A stretch of 64,000 bases of DNA from Pseudevernia furfuracea. Its lineage: Eukaryota > Ascomycota > Lecanoromycetes > Lecanorales > Parmeliaceae. The position numbers were made by a program, and so were the translations under genes. The first letter of the stretch is position 1. Every line of letters starts with the position of its first letter. The stretch lies in the NCBI GenBank assembly GCA_022315425.1, contig JAIUPT010000033.1, positions 434,001-498,000 on the forward strand. The letters run 5' to 3'. Under the pieces are notes generated by a model. The model saw only the letters and a list, made by a program, of their open reading frames with translations, did no database searches and had not been told where the DNA came from. Positions 44,181-57,824 of the stretch are shown here, in pieces.

Positions 44181-47100
44181 ATGACCTCGAATATGAATGG
44201 GGGCAATGTTTCTCCAATACACCGTCAGTCGTTTCGACCAAAGGTAGGTCAGCTAGCCGCATTAAACATGACGCCTACTGACACTTCTATAGCGACAATT
44301 GCGTCAAGCTACCCTTATCCTTCCGAAGACCGGTCGACGTGTCAAGAGAAATGTAACATTCGGACCCTCACCTGGTCTTGGAGGTGCCAACGCCGATGGA
44401 TCAGCAGACGAGCAGCCTCAGGTATCCCCGAGGCTAGAGCATCATGATTCGCAACCAGGAATATTCTCGAGGCTTTCAGACTCTACAAAACACAGAATGG
44501 AGCAGGCATGGATATTTGCAAATTCCAAGACGGGCCGCGGTGTCTTCAAGTGCAGTATTGCGTACCTAATAGGGAGCATGGCAACTTTCGTGCCCGTCAT
44601 CGCTGGCCTTCTGGGAAAGCAAGATGGAAAACATATGGTTGCAACGATCACGGTCTATTTCCACCCTGCCAGATCGAAGGGTAGCATGATTGAAGCTATG
44701 ATATGCGCCGTACTAGCCTTCCTCTACGCCGCGTTCATCTCTTTCTCCAGCATGGGTGTTTCGATCTTGTTTGGGAGAACTTTGGACATGCTTGTTCTCG
44801 GTCATATCGTAATTCTGATCGTGTTTTGTGGTGGTGGGCTAGGTTTCGTTGGATGGATCAAACAGCGGCTTGGGCACCCATTAGTCAATATCTCATGCTC
44901 TCTTACCTCTCTTGCCATTATCACCGTTTTGACCAAGGAAGGTGCCGTCCAAGCGGCCGAGTTTTCGGACGACAAAGTGACACAAGTAATGATTATGATA
45001 TTGATGGGAGTCTTTGCCACAACAGCTGTGTCATTCATCATCTGGCCGGTATCTGCAAGGGAGGAATTGAGGGGAGATCTCATTCAAGTGACGGACTCTT
45101 TCGGAGACTTGCTCGCCATGATCACCCGGGGTTTTCTTACTGGGTCAGAAGAAGAACTTCAACAGGAGAGCTTCCGAGATGCCTCCGAAAAATACAAGAA
45201 AGTATTTACTTCGCTGACCAAGAATCTAAAGGAGGCCAAGTATGAACACTACGTTCTTGGTACTGAGAAGGAGTACCAGCTGGAGGCGAAGTTGGTCAAC
45301 TGCATACAGAGACTGGCCCACAATATTGGTGGTTTGCGCAGTGCTGCAAACACACAATTTCTTCTTATGGCACAGCCTGGTGTGTCGGGATCAGTGACCC
45401 CAGCGAGCACAGTATATGCGCCTACACCAAAGTTTGGGTATTTCGCCTCCATGTCAAGCAGCCTAACGTCTCCATCCGAGGATCACGGGGTGCTGGCTGC
45501 GATTGATGAGACACCCGAAGATGCATCGTCTGAAGACAGTCCCCTCGCATATCATTTTTCAGAGGGGGAAAGCTTGCATAGCGTTACGTCTCCATCCGAC
45601 ATCTTTGCAAGGTTCATCATCCAGTTGGGTCCTTCCATGGTAAGCATATTGATTCCTGAGCGTAGATGATGACGCTGATACAGTTTTCCAGAAATCGCTA
45701 GCTGTGACAGTAAGAAAAATTCTAGATGAGCTTCCTTATACCACCGACGGTAGGATTGCTGTCAATGCTCATTTTAGGACGAGCTTAGATGATGCAATCG
45801 AATTGTACACGTGTTCGCGAGAGGAAGCCTTGAGTCAGCTTTACAAGACGAAGGAGCTCACCAAGCCACGTCCAGTCGAAATGGAAGCAGACTTTGAAGA
45901 GGTCGCTGCGAGTTGTGGCTATTTCAGTTTCTCTCTTTTAGATTTCGCTAATGAGATGAGGGCATATCTGGAAATTTTGGACGACTTGAAGCTGAATATT
46001 GAGGAGAGGCCGGATGGGAAGACTTGGGACTGGCTCAAAGTATGGCGCAAGATCACTGAATCTAAGCCAGAGCAACGTCATGACGACCCCGGTACGTAGC
46101 CTTCTTGTGGCTCACCATTCTTTACCCTCATCACTTCACGTTCACCGCTTCAGTTTACTGCTTCATGTGTACTTTGCGCGATTGTATTCTCTCCGCTTTA
46201 CGCCCGCTTTTTTGTTTGTTTTTCCCCCTTCTCTTGTTGCGCTCTTACCCATAATAGGGTTGCTTTCCGTTCAGTCTATCCCACTTAATTGATATCCTTT
46301 TCATTTATGCCCTATGTGCAGGATTCTTGACGCTCTCAGCTGACTCATGACAGAGCGAGAAAGCCTCATAGCGCAAAACGAAGAGAATGAGATCCCAGGA
46401 GACTTTCCCAGCCCAGCCGAGAGAAAAGCTGCCACTGAAGTGCAATCTGTTCAGAAAGGCCCAAAATGGTCATATAGCTACCGGTTGTGGAGGGCACTGA
46501 GTGTCCTTCGACGAGACGATGTCAAATTCGCCATCAAAGTCGGCATCGGAGCAGCACTTTATGCTCTGCCATCATTCTTAGCTGCAAGTAGACCCTTTTA
46601 CCAACACTGGCGTGGAGAATGGGGGCTTCTTTCGTACATGCTGGTCTGTGCAATGACGATTGGTGCTTCCAATACAACAGGTTTCGCTCGATTCTTCGGC
46701 ACGTGCATCGGTGCCGTTTGCGCCATCGTATCCTGGATCGCCTCAAGGGGAAACGCAATCCTGTTGGCATTGTTTGGCTGGTTCATGGCACTTTGGACAG
46801 CCTACATCATTGTCGCTCAAGGCAAAGGACCTATGGGCCGCTTTATCATGCTTACATACAATCTCTCAGCTCTCTACGCATACTCTTTGTCAGTGCAGGA
46901 GGTCGACGGCGATGAAGATGAAGGAGGTGATAGGCCTGTCATCACCGAGATTGCGCTTCATCGGGTCGTTGCAGTCCTTTCAGGGTAATTCTGATGCCTT
47001 CGAACCTGCTCTTTCTGACGCCTATATACAGATGTCTTTGGGGGTTGATTGTGACGCGCCTTATCTGGCCCATTAGCGCCCGGGAGAAGTTCAAAGGCGG

Positions 47101-47842
47101 TCTCAGCATCTTATGGCTCCGCATGGGCCTCGTTTGGAAACGCGACCCGCTCGCGATGCTCACGGAAGGAGAGAGTCCGAACGCCTACATGGACCTTCGA
47201 GAGGAGTTCGACCTTCATCGCTTTCTGTCGCGGCTTGAGAACCTGAAGATCTCGGCTGCTTCTGAAGCTGACCTTCGAGGACCGTTTCCTGATGTGGCCT
47301 ATTCCCGGATTCTAAAAAGCACTAGTGCTATGCTAGACGCGTTCCATGCGATGAATGTCATGATCATGAAAAATCCCAAGGCGACCAAAGCAGAAGCCGA
47401 GATTTTAGAGCATACGGTCAAGGAAAGGACTTACTTAAGCACGAGAATAAGCCATCTGTTTCAAGGTAACCAAAAGCCTCCCTTATCACTACAGCGCCTG
47501 CTGACCCATGTACAGTGCTCGCATCATCAATGAAGCTCGAATATCCCTTGAACGAGGCTTTGCCTAACACAGACAATGCGCGAGACAGATTGCTTGCCAA
47601 GATCTTCCGTTTTCGCAGGAAAGAGAAAGAGAAGGATGCGACTGGCGTGACAGACCAAGATTTCGAGCTACTGTATGCTTACGGTAAGTCAATAACAGCG
47701 TTGAGAAACGAAATCCTGCGCCTGTACTGACCCTACTCTAGCACTGGTCACCGGCCAACTCTCAAAGGAAATCACCGACGTGGGCAAGGAAATCGAGAAG
47801 CTCTTCGGTGTCCTCAATGAGGAGTTGCTGCAGCTGCAATAA
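44181..47842 (+). CDS. FUSC/ArAE-type aromatic-acid exporter-like protein (BRE4/DUF2421 family)
   Basis: Predicted 1,047 residues from exons 44181-44243, 44293-45639, 45692-46091, 46354-46984, 47032-47465, 47516-47683 and 47742-47842. Two membrane blocks of about five to six helices each are seen: residues about 115-285, ending SFIIWPVSAREELRGDL, and about 650-790, ending TRLIWPISAREKFKGGL. Each is followed by a long helical cytosolic region. The duplicated WPxSAREe/k motif marks the two halves of this fusaric-acid-resistance-like family. Transport of aromatic or related anions across plasma or internal membranes is inferred. The ATG at 44181 gives the conserved-looking SPIHRQSFRPKRQLRQATL across the first splice. 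Intron 3 (262 bp) is longest and its acceptor least certain. Confidence 0.85.
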
Positions 47843-48772
47843 TAGCAGCTCTATGTAGTATGCTCTGTACATGAAGTTATTATTATACCCACAGATGAAA
47901 CCCGCTACCTCTGTTCATCCAACGTCTCTTTCCCCTTCATCCTCTCCCCCTCCGCTCAAGTCCATTTCCCCTCGTTCAATCTGTCAACTCCCATCCGTCC
48001 CGCCTCCCAACAACAAACACTCTATCCACCACCACCCTCCCCTCTCCACTCTCCCCTCTCCCCTCTCCCCTCTCCCCACCCTCAACTCCCGACCACCAGC
48101 CGCACCCACGCCCCCAGCAATCGCATAGCCAAGGCTCCTACACTTGAAGGGGAGACGTAGGAAAGGGAAGTCGAGATGATGGTTTGTTCTTGTTCTTGTT
48201 ATTAGGAATAACAGTATCTACTTCAACGCTCTAGAGTAGGGAATTGGTGGTGGGGGGGGGGGAAGTGATGGGGGAAGAAGAGGGAAACGGAAGGTGGGGA
48301 TAGGGAAACGGAGGGGAAAAGAAGGGGGAGGGGTTGGGATTGAATATAATCAACGTGTTTGCTTGAGGAAGGAAGTGTGTAGGTGGGTTGTTGACCTGTT
48401 TTTTGTTGTTGTTACTATGGACGATGAGCGTGTCTAGACTGCTGGGGTCTGAAAAAGCGAGTCTCTGGCTAGAGTTGATAAATCATTATTGCCTTTAATC
48501 CTGGAATTCAGTTGTAGGCTTGCCGATTGCGAGTGATAGGTAGGATGATAGGGATTTCACCAAGATGTGCACGTTGTTTTTGTTGGGTTTTTTCATTTGC
48601 TTTAATATTTGGTCTAAGAAAAACATGCATGTTCATAACCATCATCATTTCCAATCTCGTTACCCTGTTTAGTGTCGTCTAGAAGGAAGAAAAGAAAGTG
48701 AGGGAAAAAGAAAGGAAAAAAAGGAAAGGAAAACAAGGAAAGAAAAAAAGGATCGTCATTCATAGAAAAACA
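47843..48772. other. Spacer between converging transporter and DUF3824 genes
   Basis: 930 bp with strong strand-asymmetric low complexity: CTCTCCCC repeats at about 48038-48078 and G-rich tracts at 48248-48336. Purine-rich A/G runs follow at 48690-48750. No gene. Confidence 0.6.
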
Positions 48773-51700
48773 TCATCGTCTCCGCCGCCGCCTATCCCTA
48801 TCCCTATCTCCATCATCACTTCCGCCGCCTAATCCAAAATTCTGTAATAACCTACCAACAGATCCCCTGCCGCCAAGTAGTTCCTCAATATGAGCCATTG
48901 GATCATCGTCTTGGGGAGGTAAAGGCTGACCGCGCTCGTCAAACCGTTCAGGTAGCTCGACTGTTGAGTCCGACTCAGCAGGAGAAGAAGATCCGGGATG
49001 ATCATCGCTAGACGAGCGACGGTGACGACGACGACCTGAACGAGATTTATCTTTGCGAGAAGAAGAACCGTCCTCGCTATCATAGCCATCGTGTTGAGTG
49101 TGCTTAGAGGAGCTGGCATGCTGACGACGCTTACGGATTTGTTTTGGGGAATCGGAACCCGATGAAGGAGGGGTGTCGAGTGCGAACTGGACAGTCTTGG
49201 TTGCGGGTGGTGGTTGTGAAGATGCCCTGCGTTGAAGAGTAGGGCGGGACGGGGACTGGGCGCGGGGCGTGTTTACACCTGTAGGAAATTTTTGTCAGTG
49301 AATTGTTCTGAAGGATTGGTGTGTAAAGCGCATAATGGTAGTCACCCACCCTCCCCAGAGAAATTGTTGGTTTCATAGTAGAAAGGTGCGCCATTGGAAT
49401 CATATAAAGGGGCATCGTTGTTCAGTAAAAAAAGGGCATCGTTGTTGGGGTTCAAAGGGACATCGTTGTTGGCAGTGTTGTGAAACAATTCAGCACTCAC
49501 ATTCTCATCAGCCCTCTTGGGCTCCCTGGGTTGCGGAGGATATCCAGCTGCTCCGGGAGGAGGAGAATAGGTGTCGGGTACCGGAGGGGTGTAACCTTGT
49601 TGTGGTGGGTAGTTGTAGTCTGGATGAAGCTGGCCAACAGGGGCAGGCGTGACACCAGGGTACTCTTGGCCTGGTGGGGGAGGATAGTAAGGATTCTGTT
49701 GTCCCTCAATTGGATATCCAGCAGGTGGTGGGCTATTTGGCTGATATTGGTGCTGGCCATACGGATCTTGGCCATACGATGCCTGTTCAGCTGCTTCCTG
49801 ACCTGAAACACGATTAGAAATTTTAATACTGGAGCCGTCATTCATGTACTAACGTCTGCGTTCTTCCTTCTTTTCCCTCTTACGTTGTTTCTTCTTTTCA
49901 TATTCAGAAGCAGCCACACCTGCTGCTCCAGCCGCAAGAGCTGCGGTGGCCACACCTTTGCTACGGCTTCGACTACGGCTTCCACTCTTATGACGTCTGT
50001 GTCTCCTCCTTCGGCGACCATCATCTGAGCCAGAAGAGAGGCTCCGTTGCCTCTGGCCCCTATCCATATCTCTTTGAGCTTGAGCTCCATAAGCAGCACC
50101 TGCAGCAGCAGCAGGAACCATAGCATCTTCAGTATTGTTGTAGTAACCTTGCTGACTTGCTGGTCGATTGTAAAAGTCCGAGACTCCACCTTGATTGTAG
50201 ACCGGGTCTTGTCCATACTCGATGAGGCCGGGGTCTCCAAGCGGAGGAGCTTCACGAGAAGCTTCATAACCCTGTGACCTTGATCTCGATCTGGCTGATC
50301 TCCGGGCAGCACGTTCCTCACGTCGGTTTTCTTTGGCTTCTTTCTCTTTCTTGCCAGCTTGATTTTTCTCGTACAAGCCTGCGATGGCGGCAGAACCTAG
50401 AGCAGTAGCAGCAATCGGGAGACCTTGGCGAATTCTACTCTTGGAGCGATCCCTCTTTCCACCCCCGCGAGACTTGCTTCTAGCTCTTTCTACAAGCCCA
50501 GCCACGGCAGCGCCGGCCAGACCAGCTTGGGCAATCTTCTTATTCCTGTGAGAAGCATTCCGAGCATCATCCGCTTCCTCGGGCGGAGGGAGAGCACCGA
50601 CAGAATTTCTTCGAGTCCTTGAGCGGCTGCGGCGATCTTGGATTTCACTCTTCTTTGCGTTTCTGTTTGCGTAGCCGACGGCAGCAGCAACAGCGGCGGC
50701 CCCAAGGCCCAAACCTGCAAGATTCCTGACCCGATGGTTCGACTCGCTTCTACTTCGTTCCTTGCCACGAGACTTATCACGTTTGTGCTTACGTCGCCCT
50801 TCACGATCGCGGTCGCGGTCGCGGTCAGGAGATCCGCGATCTCGAGACCCACGGCGGCTCTTGCTTCGATAATGGCTTCGGGCACGTGTCACAGCTTCCG
50901 CGCCAATCGCACCCAAGGCTGCCGCCCCAACGTCTCTGCCTACACGACTACCGCGGCCGCCTTCGTCTTCCCCTTTCTTCTTGCGGTGATGGCGCAGTAG
51001 CTCAGCAGCTCCAAGACCCACTGCAGCACCCTCAGCAAGATGCCGTCGGTGACGAGGCTCATCATCGCTGTATTCCTCTCGTGTCTCTCTCTTGATGTAC
51101 TCATAACTAGAGTCACTGTCGTAGCGACCTCCACGATCACGGCCATACTGAGAGATCGAATCGCCAGGGCTAACGTCTCTTTCTCGCTCACGACGACGAT
51201 GGCTGGATTCGTACTCTTCATCATCACGATCGCGGTTATCAATCCGGCGCGTTCTTCTGGTGTAAATGTAATCTTCCTCTTCGTCCTCTTCGGGTTCTGG
51301 CTTCGGCGGCTTGGGCCGTCGAGCAATCTGGCGCTCTTCTGCGACTTCAGAGCGGTGGCTTTCGGAGCGATGCCCGACCTCTGAGCGAGCTTCAGAGAGC
51401 TTGATGACCTCAAAGCTTTCTTCCTGTGGGGGCGGTGGTGACACTACAACGGGTGGTCGTGGTGCTTCTTGGATGATAATCTGTTGCGGCTCTTGGCGAA
51501 TGATAATAGGCTGGGGGGCTTCTTGACGTGGGTAGTAGTCTACGGTCCTGACGTATCTCTCAAGATCGTCGCGACGAGGCGCTACCCGATCAATCTCTCG
51601 ATATTCGGATTCGTAGCGGCGTGGTTCCGGCTCAGGTTCGCGTTCTCGTTCGATCCGGATCTCCCGACGCTCAAATCTAGGCTCAGGCTCTGGAGTTCTC

Positions 51701-51975
51701 TCTCTGACTCGAATCTCTCGACGCTCAATGATAGGCTCGGGTTCAGGGGTTCTCTCTCGGCGGACGATGCGAGTTTCTCCGTAGGTGCGCTCGCGAGGGG
51801 CCAGGAAGGCGGGAGTACGGTCTTCCTCTTCATCTTGGGTCACGCGATAGACCTTGCGAGTGGTGTAGCTTTCGTTGTTACTGCGGGGTGCTGCTGAACG
51901 GGACACAGTCGATCGTTCGTCGGTGTCACGCTCTCGATAAACAACCCTAGTGGTATCGCCACCGTAGCGAGACAT
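48773..51975 (-). CDS. DUF3824 family low-complexity protein
   Basis: Predicted 1,026 residues from exons 49854-51975, 49350-49802 and 48773-49278. The N-terminus MSRYGGDTTRVVYRERD is followed by repeated RTPEPEP...ERREIR units, an Arg/Glu/Ser-rich body, and several Ala/Gly-rich short helices (GLGAAELLRHHRKKK, LGLGAAAVAAAVGYANRNA, ATALGSAAIAGLYEKN) alternating with RS/KS-rich stretches, which is the signature of DUF3824. The tail is Pro/Tyr-rich (YPPPPGQEYPG) with a short repeat NNDxPL, and ends in an RS-rich segment and an Arg run. Function is unknown. A role as a disordered scaffold is only a guess. Confidence 0.85.
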
Positions 51976-52461
51976 GATGGCTGTTATTCTGTGTGACTCC
52001 TGGTTGATAAGATTGATGATGGAAAGAGAAGGTCAGGGAAAAGATGAGGCTGGAAGATGAGGAAGGTTGCCTCGTTGCCTTGATGGCTTAGCTTATCGCT
52101 AGCTTGACGGATAAGGTAAGCAGGCTGTGCCCCGCACTTATAAGATAATGTACTCTAGTCGTACGGTCGTACCTGTCTAATACCTAACTTCACCTGATGT
52201 CGATGAGTAGGTGAAATATCTTTTATTTGAAAGGCTTTAAGACTCGAGGGAATGTGAAGCTCTGAATGTCAATACTAGTGTAAACCATGAACCATGACGC
52301 CATTGCCATTACGCGCTGAAGCAAGCAAGGCACCACCACCAATTGATATTCTACCGAGTACAGAGTAGTGGGGCGTCGATTCTTGCTATTGCCTTCGCAT
52401 TTTTATGAAGAGGTCGAACGGTAGTATCTCCTCATTTGATATCTGCTCTTTTGTTTCCTCT
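51976..52461. other. Region upstream of the DUF3824 gene
   Basis: About 490 bp; presumed promoter of the DUF3824 gene and 3' flank of the next. It contains GATAAG near 52112 and TTATCG near 52094, potential GATA-factor sites. No gene. Confidence 0.4.
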
Positions 52462-53415
52462 TCAGCGAAATGCCAAACATGATTGGTATCCTTCCCCCAA
52501 CTTTTCCTCTGGACCTCTAATTATGTCCACCACTACCTTGAAGAGCCCCTCTGTCTCCTGTGTTGGATAGCACGCTGTATACGCAGTCCATTTCTCCATA
52601 GACTCGTCACTGGCAACCTCCACGCCCGAGGCACCACCTTTGTCCTCATATGTACATGGCCATCTAACCACCCAACGAAAACCATCAACTAGATAAACCA
52701 CTCGTCTTCCCCTCTCGAAATTGTACTTCAGAAATAAGAAGTAATCGAATCTCTTGCATGGTCGCATCTCAAGAAGTAATCTGGAAAGGTTTTTGGAGCC
52801 ATTCAGTAGCTTTGTCACTTCGTACATGAAGTCTGGGTGTATAGCTAGGTAGTGGTCAGCTTCGAGCTCCTCTCGTTCGACGGAGCCGATGTTGTTCTCA
52901 AGGCAGTAGCTGTCGGGTCCTTCCTTGGTCCAGAGCGCTTGATCTACCACTAGACCCTCAAGATGCAGAGACGTGAGTTCTGCTCGCCGCACTTATCCAA
53001 TGCCGATGAGGAAAGCAAATAGATCTGGTGCGTTCGTAAAGTGGAAGGAATTCTTGGCGTAGAAAACATGATAGGCTTCGCGGTTTATCTGACGACAGAT
53101 TTGTAGGACTGCAAGGTACGAAACCTTAGCAGACCTAGGATATTGTACTGAAGCAAGTCGTGGCGATCCTTCTGAGGCGGCCTCGGAGTCCGTGGTTACG
53201 GCGGCCGCTTTAGCTGAAGTAATGTCCAAATTTGTGACTGCGATCAGAGGGACGCGAACATATCTCGTCGACTGTAATGATGAAGCGACTAGGAGGTGTT
53301 CGTAGATCATATTACGAATCTCTCCAGAAAGTCTACCTAAAGTTGTCTCGGGGAAATGCAATTGGCGGGCAAGCATGAAAGCTAACTTTTGTTCTGTTTC
53401 TGGGCCACGATACAT
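52462..53415 (-). pseudogene. DUF7730-like protein gene interrupted by one in-frame stop
   Basis: Reading from the ATG at 53415, the frame runs through LPxEIRNMIYEHLL-type sequence (GRLSGEIRNMIYEHLLVASS) and CRQINREAYHVFYAKNSFHF, the N-terminal hallmark of fungal DUF7730/2EXR-like proteins, to FAFLIGIG. There a TAA stop occurs at 52993-52995. The same frame then continues without loss (VRRAELTSLHLEGL ...) for 176 codons to a TGA at 52462-52464. The continuing part is of the expected type and length, so one nonsense change separates a formerly whole protein. No intron can remove it. It may express as a truncated protein, by readthrough, or be dead. Confidence 0.7.
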
Positions 53416-54267
53416 ACGCCTTTTGATGGCTGGCTTTGAGGCATGATCAGACAAGATGATGTCGTTGCTTGGATGGTGAGGAAAGTGCACAGAAAGAATA
53501 AAGAATGGGTAGGAGAGGAGGAAGTGGGCAACTCAGCGTGTGTTTGTGTTGAACCTTGGGCCCGACACCTCGCTCTGAGTGTCAAAGAATTGTAAAGGGC
53601 AGGGGACCGTGTGAAGGCGTGAAGTTGAGAAAGACAGAGCGACTGGCCTTGACATGGAGTTTCATTATGGATCTTTTGCTTGTCTGCAAAGTGAACAAGA
53701 ATAAGGTAATGACCAATGTTTAGTGGAAACTTCAGCTAATTAGCAGTCTTCTCCAAGGTGAGCCTTTACTTTGCATCGAGTGCTATGTGTTCAAAACACC
53801 GGACGAGTGCTACTTTGGCATTGTGGTGGCGAGTAAAATAAGGAAGGAAGAGTATGTGAGAAATGACCAATCAAATTTCACATTCAAAAGAATGATGTAA
53901 CGATTACTAAGCGTTCTCTGATTGGTTCAATGACGAGACTACTCGTAACTCTATGAGGTACCGCCGCTCCGCTTGAAAGCGGACCAAGGCCGAATACTTA
54001 GACCAAGCCCTGACAGCGAACAACAATGCGCCACGCCATTATTCCATCCATGCCTCAAATCAAACTAAAAGCAACTTTCCAATGACTGAGCCACATATCA
54101 TGTCTCCTTTGTACACACAATGCTAATACGTTCATCCCTCTCCCTCTGTCAGCGTGCTTCTTCCTTCTTACTTCCCTATTTGGCCGATACAGTTCCTCAA
54201 GCGGTCCCGTACGCCGGGCCGCCAGGAACAAGATACTGACGTGTGTGCCTGTAATTGATCCCAATTT
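53416..54267. other. Divergent spacer between the DUF7730-like gene and vac7
   Basis: About 850 bp. It should hold both promoters. A non-ATG open frame extends the DUF7730-like reading to 53490, so its true start could lie a little upstream or on an undetected exon. Nothing else recognised. Confidence 0.4.
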
Positions 54268-57200
54268 ATGGCGCCCACTGCAGAAAGGCCTAATGATGAC
54301 CAAGGCCAACTTGACCACAACTTCAACCATGAAACCCAGTCGGATTCAGCCAAAGAAGGCTCGCAAGATTCACAGCAACCGTCATCCTCGGCCCCGAGCC
54401 TCATACCGGCTTTCACCACTCCTCACATTTCTGCAAACTCATCTGTCACAACCTCTCCCAAACCCTCACGTGAAGGTTCGCCGGTGAGACCTCCTTTGAA
54501 ACCCGGCCCATCAACTGGAAGCCGAGTGACAAATAGGTCGAGGAAGAACAGTCAGGATTTAAGCCCGATACGAGCACCGAGCGCAAGTATACCCACAGTG
54601 CCGTCTGCAGCTGCCATTCAAAGAGCTTTATCCGCAACGGGAACCCCACATCTACCACCCTCTGCTGCAGCGGACTTTGCTGTTGATGCACCACGGCCTC
54701 AGAAGACCAACAAAGGACCGGCTGCCGGCTCTCAGCACCCTGGATCCAACGTACTCCGTGTCAAGTCCCCTCCGCCATCTGCATCGTCTGGAACGAACAG
54801 CTCTTTTTTAACAGCTCGCAAGATCGATCAGTCGCAGTCCACACCTACAACGCCTACTATTATCGTCGAACGTCCTACTCGAAGCTCTACCTTTGGCAGC
54901 GAGTCAGATATACCGGATGATGATCACCCAGTAAAGTCGGGAATGCGAACACCGGTACGAGGTATAAGTGGTAATGGCCCAGCACTCGAGACTGTACAAG
55001 AAAGCAGCCTTCCAGCTACACCAGCTATTGGCGCAAGAATGCCCCACACAAACAAAGGAGTCTCAAATGATCACCCAGAACGGATTGAGGAGAACCCAAT
55101 GGAAGAGGCCTTCGGAAGGGAAGCGAATTCAAGACCTGAAAGTGGAAACGACAGTGCAGGCAGTAAGCGTGCTAGAGCCAAGGGCGCTGATGGGAACAAA
55201 GATACACGGAAACCAGCAGTCGCTGCCAACTCTGCCAAGCCGCCAGTGGTGCAGTCAAAGAGGTCCTTCACGCAACTGCCGTTTACGAAGAGTAAGACCG
55301 CTCCCACTGATGGGTCTGTCAAGAACATGACCGTGGAGACCGAAACCGTCAGCTCGATACCACAGCTTGCTTTGGGAGGTGGTGCGGGTGAACGGCATCC
55401 CCTTGGTAGGACTGAGACCGGAGGAAGTTTGCGCTTGAAGCCGAGTAATGAGACTATCCGGCCTAAAAAAGAGAAAAAGAGGGTAGTGCGAAAGGCAACC
55501 TCTGTAAATTCTGGCACTGGTGGGTTAATGTTTAAATACTTTCATCATAAATACTTTCATCATCACCATCATATCCATTCGCGACTCCCCTCCCCTCAGT
55601 CCATGAGCTCAATGCTCGTCAGATCTCCTGACTCTCCTGGCTTCCCCAATGATCAAGTGCCAGGACGTGTTATGTCCGACTTGCGATCTAGCAATCGCAA
55701 GGACAAGCACACCCAAAAAGCTCACTGCAGACCCCCAAACCCCCATGGAACCCCCAGGCGTACAAGTGCTGTGCTGATACCTTTTCGAGGGAGAACAGCC
55801 TCCTCAAAAGCAGACATCTTCGAAGCAAAAGTCGCAACTGCCGTCGATGAAGCAGATTCCTCAGACTCCGAAGAAACCTTCGTTTACGAATCCAATCCGC
55901 CCGAGCCACATTCAGCCCGCGCTCATCGTTTCCACTCCCGTACCCCCAGTGCGACGTCTATCATTAGTCACCATGACCATTACGGTGCTAAAGGGAGACA
56001 AGAGGGACACCATAGTGTTGTTGGTAAAAAGAGCATGAAGTTTTCTAATAATTACAGTTCTATTGGCTACTCAAATGAAGGCGGTGATGGGACTGTGAGA
56101 GGTCCAAGTCAGACTGGGCGACCGGCCAGCGGAAATACAACTCATCACCACCATATTGGACGATATGGACGTGGTGGCCATGCATCGCTATTTGACAGCG
56201 ACTCTCCGTTCCCAAATGCTACCAAGTCTGCGCGCTCCGCAACCGGTCACGTCTCTCCTCGTAGCTCACGAAATCCTCAGGCTGTCCACGTCACTAAAAG
56301 CCCACGCAAGATTGAAGAGCTCATGTCATACGACCTCGAAGGCGAAGGTGCAGACGATGAGCGAACACCGTTAATAGGCTCCATCCGTGGTGGTCGCCAT
56401 CGCCGACGACCATTGCCTGGAAGTGTACGACACGTATACGCAGAAGACAGAGATCACCGCTGCTGTGGTCGTGTCACAGCCTTTACGAGTCTAGGCAGTG
56501 TTCTGGTAATCTTGATAGCCGCCATTGTGGTCATCCTGATTATGTGCTCGAAGCCGTTGGTCGATGTCCGCGTGCAAGACATTCGTAACGTTCTTGCATC
56601 GGAGCAAGAGATAATGATCGACCTTCACGTGCATGCCATCAATCCCAATATCCTCGCCATCCAAGTCAGCGATCTCGACGTCAACATCTTTGCGAAAAGC
56701 AAGCATGTGGGTACCAGCTCTTTATGGCGAGCCGGTCATCCACAAATGTCCTCTCGAAAATTCCGAACCCTGTCTCAAAGCAACGAAGCTTCTTCCCAAC
56801 AAACTCCGCCGCTACTCGATCCCTCAGACATCATCTCCCATTTTGACGGCGGTGTCGATGAAGGCACTGATCCCATTGACGACCCAGCCACCGACTCACA
56901 AACCATGTTCCTTGGTCAAATATTCGAGTTCGACTCACCTCTAATCTTCGATGCATCGCCTATTCGCCATCACTCACTTGGTAGTGTTGGCGAAGTCCGC
57001 CTTGCCAAGCCTGGCAACAGGACCGAAGAGGGCGGTAGCGAGCGTTGGGAACACGTCCTTCAGTACGACTTTGAGTTGATTGTCCGGGGCGTCATGAAAT
57101 ACTATTTGCCCATCAGCTCAAGGCTAAGAAAGGCGAACATTGCTGGCAGCATCACTGTCCATCCCAGCGATGGTGTCAGCAGGTAAGGTAGCATAAGGGG

Positions 57201-57490
57201 TCGCATCGAACAAGACCACTTGAACGAAGGAGTAATGTCTTGGTCCAACGGGCTCTTCAAGTCATTGGTCTGAGGGTTCCCTTTGATGCCTAATTACGTT
57301 TGTCTCCATGATTTATGATTTTCCTTTGTTTCCAATAAGCGATAGCATTCGATGGAGCGTGCGCAAAGAGAGCGAGCGGTCACCCGCAGCAGAGGCATTG
57401 GTATACCAGGATGAAACGGCCAAAAATGAAGGAAAAAGGAAAAGCACAGGCGCAACTGAGGCTCCGCTGCTGATGAGATTTCGATATTAG
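54268..57490 (+). CDS. vac7: Vacuolar segregation protein Vac7
   Basis: Predicted 1,021 residues from exons 54268-57182 and 57340-57490. Vac7 is a vacuolar membrane regulator of the Fab1 PI3P 5-kinase complex, controlling PI(3,5)P2 and vacuole morphology. The first about 730 residues are Ser/Pro-rich and disordered, with a His-rich patch (KYFHHKYFHHHHH) and conserved short motifs near EGADDERTPLIGSIRG. One transmembrane helix lies at about 735-760. The lumenal domain follows, with VDVRVQDIRNVLASEQEIMIDLHV, NPNILAIQVSDLDVNIFAKS and YDFELIVRGVMKYYLPISSR. The last intron (157 bp, acceptor AAG) is tentative; without it the protein stops at 57186 with 972 residues. Confidence 0.9.
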
Positions 57491-57824
57491 TTCTTCCAGA
57501 TAGCTAGAAGCCCACACTGTATGCTAAGGCTGGGCATAATATATGTGTATATATGCCATGATTTGTTCTTGTGATATATGTACACCTGCGTTCTGATGTA
57601 TGAATCCGTCTTTTGCAGAAAGAGGTACAAGGCCTCTGTACAAGGCCTCTTCAAAGCTTGACACGTTCGAGCACGCCTTGGCAACTCAGGCGCAAATAGT
57701 CGTTGGCTTCGTTGGAAACTGCACTCCACCATCTTTACAATCTGGACCAAATAATGTAGGGGGCCGTAATAGCCCGTTCGGGCAAATTCACCACAAACGC
57801 TCATCTCATCCTCCAGTAATTCCA
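57491..57824. other. Spacer between converging vac7 and bS18m
   Basis: 334 bp; a TATATG-type run at 57540-57580. No gene seen. Confidence 0.5.
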
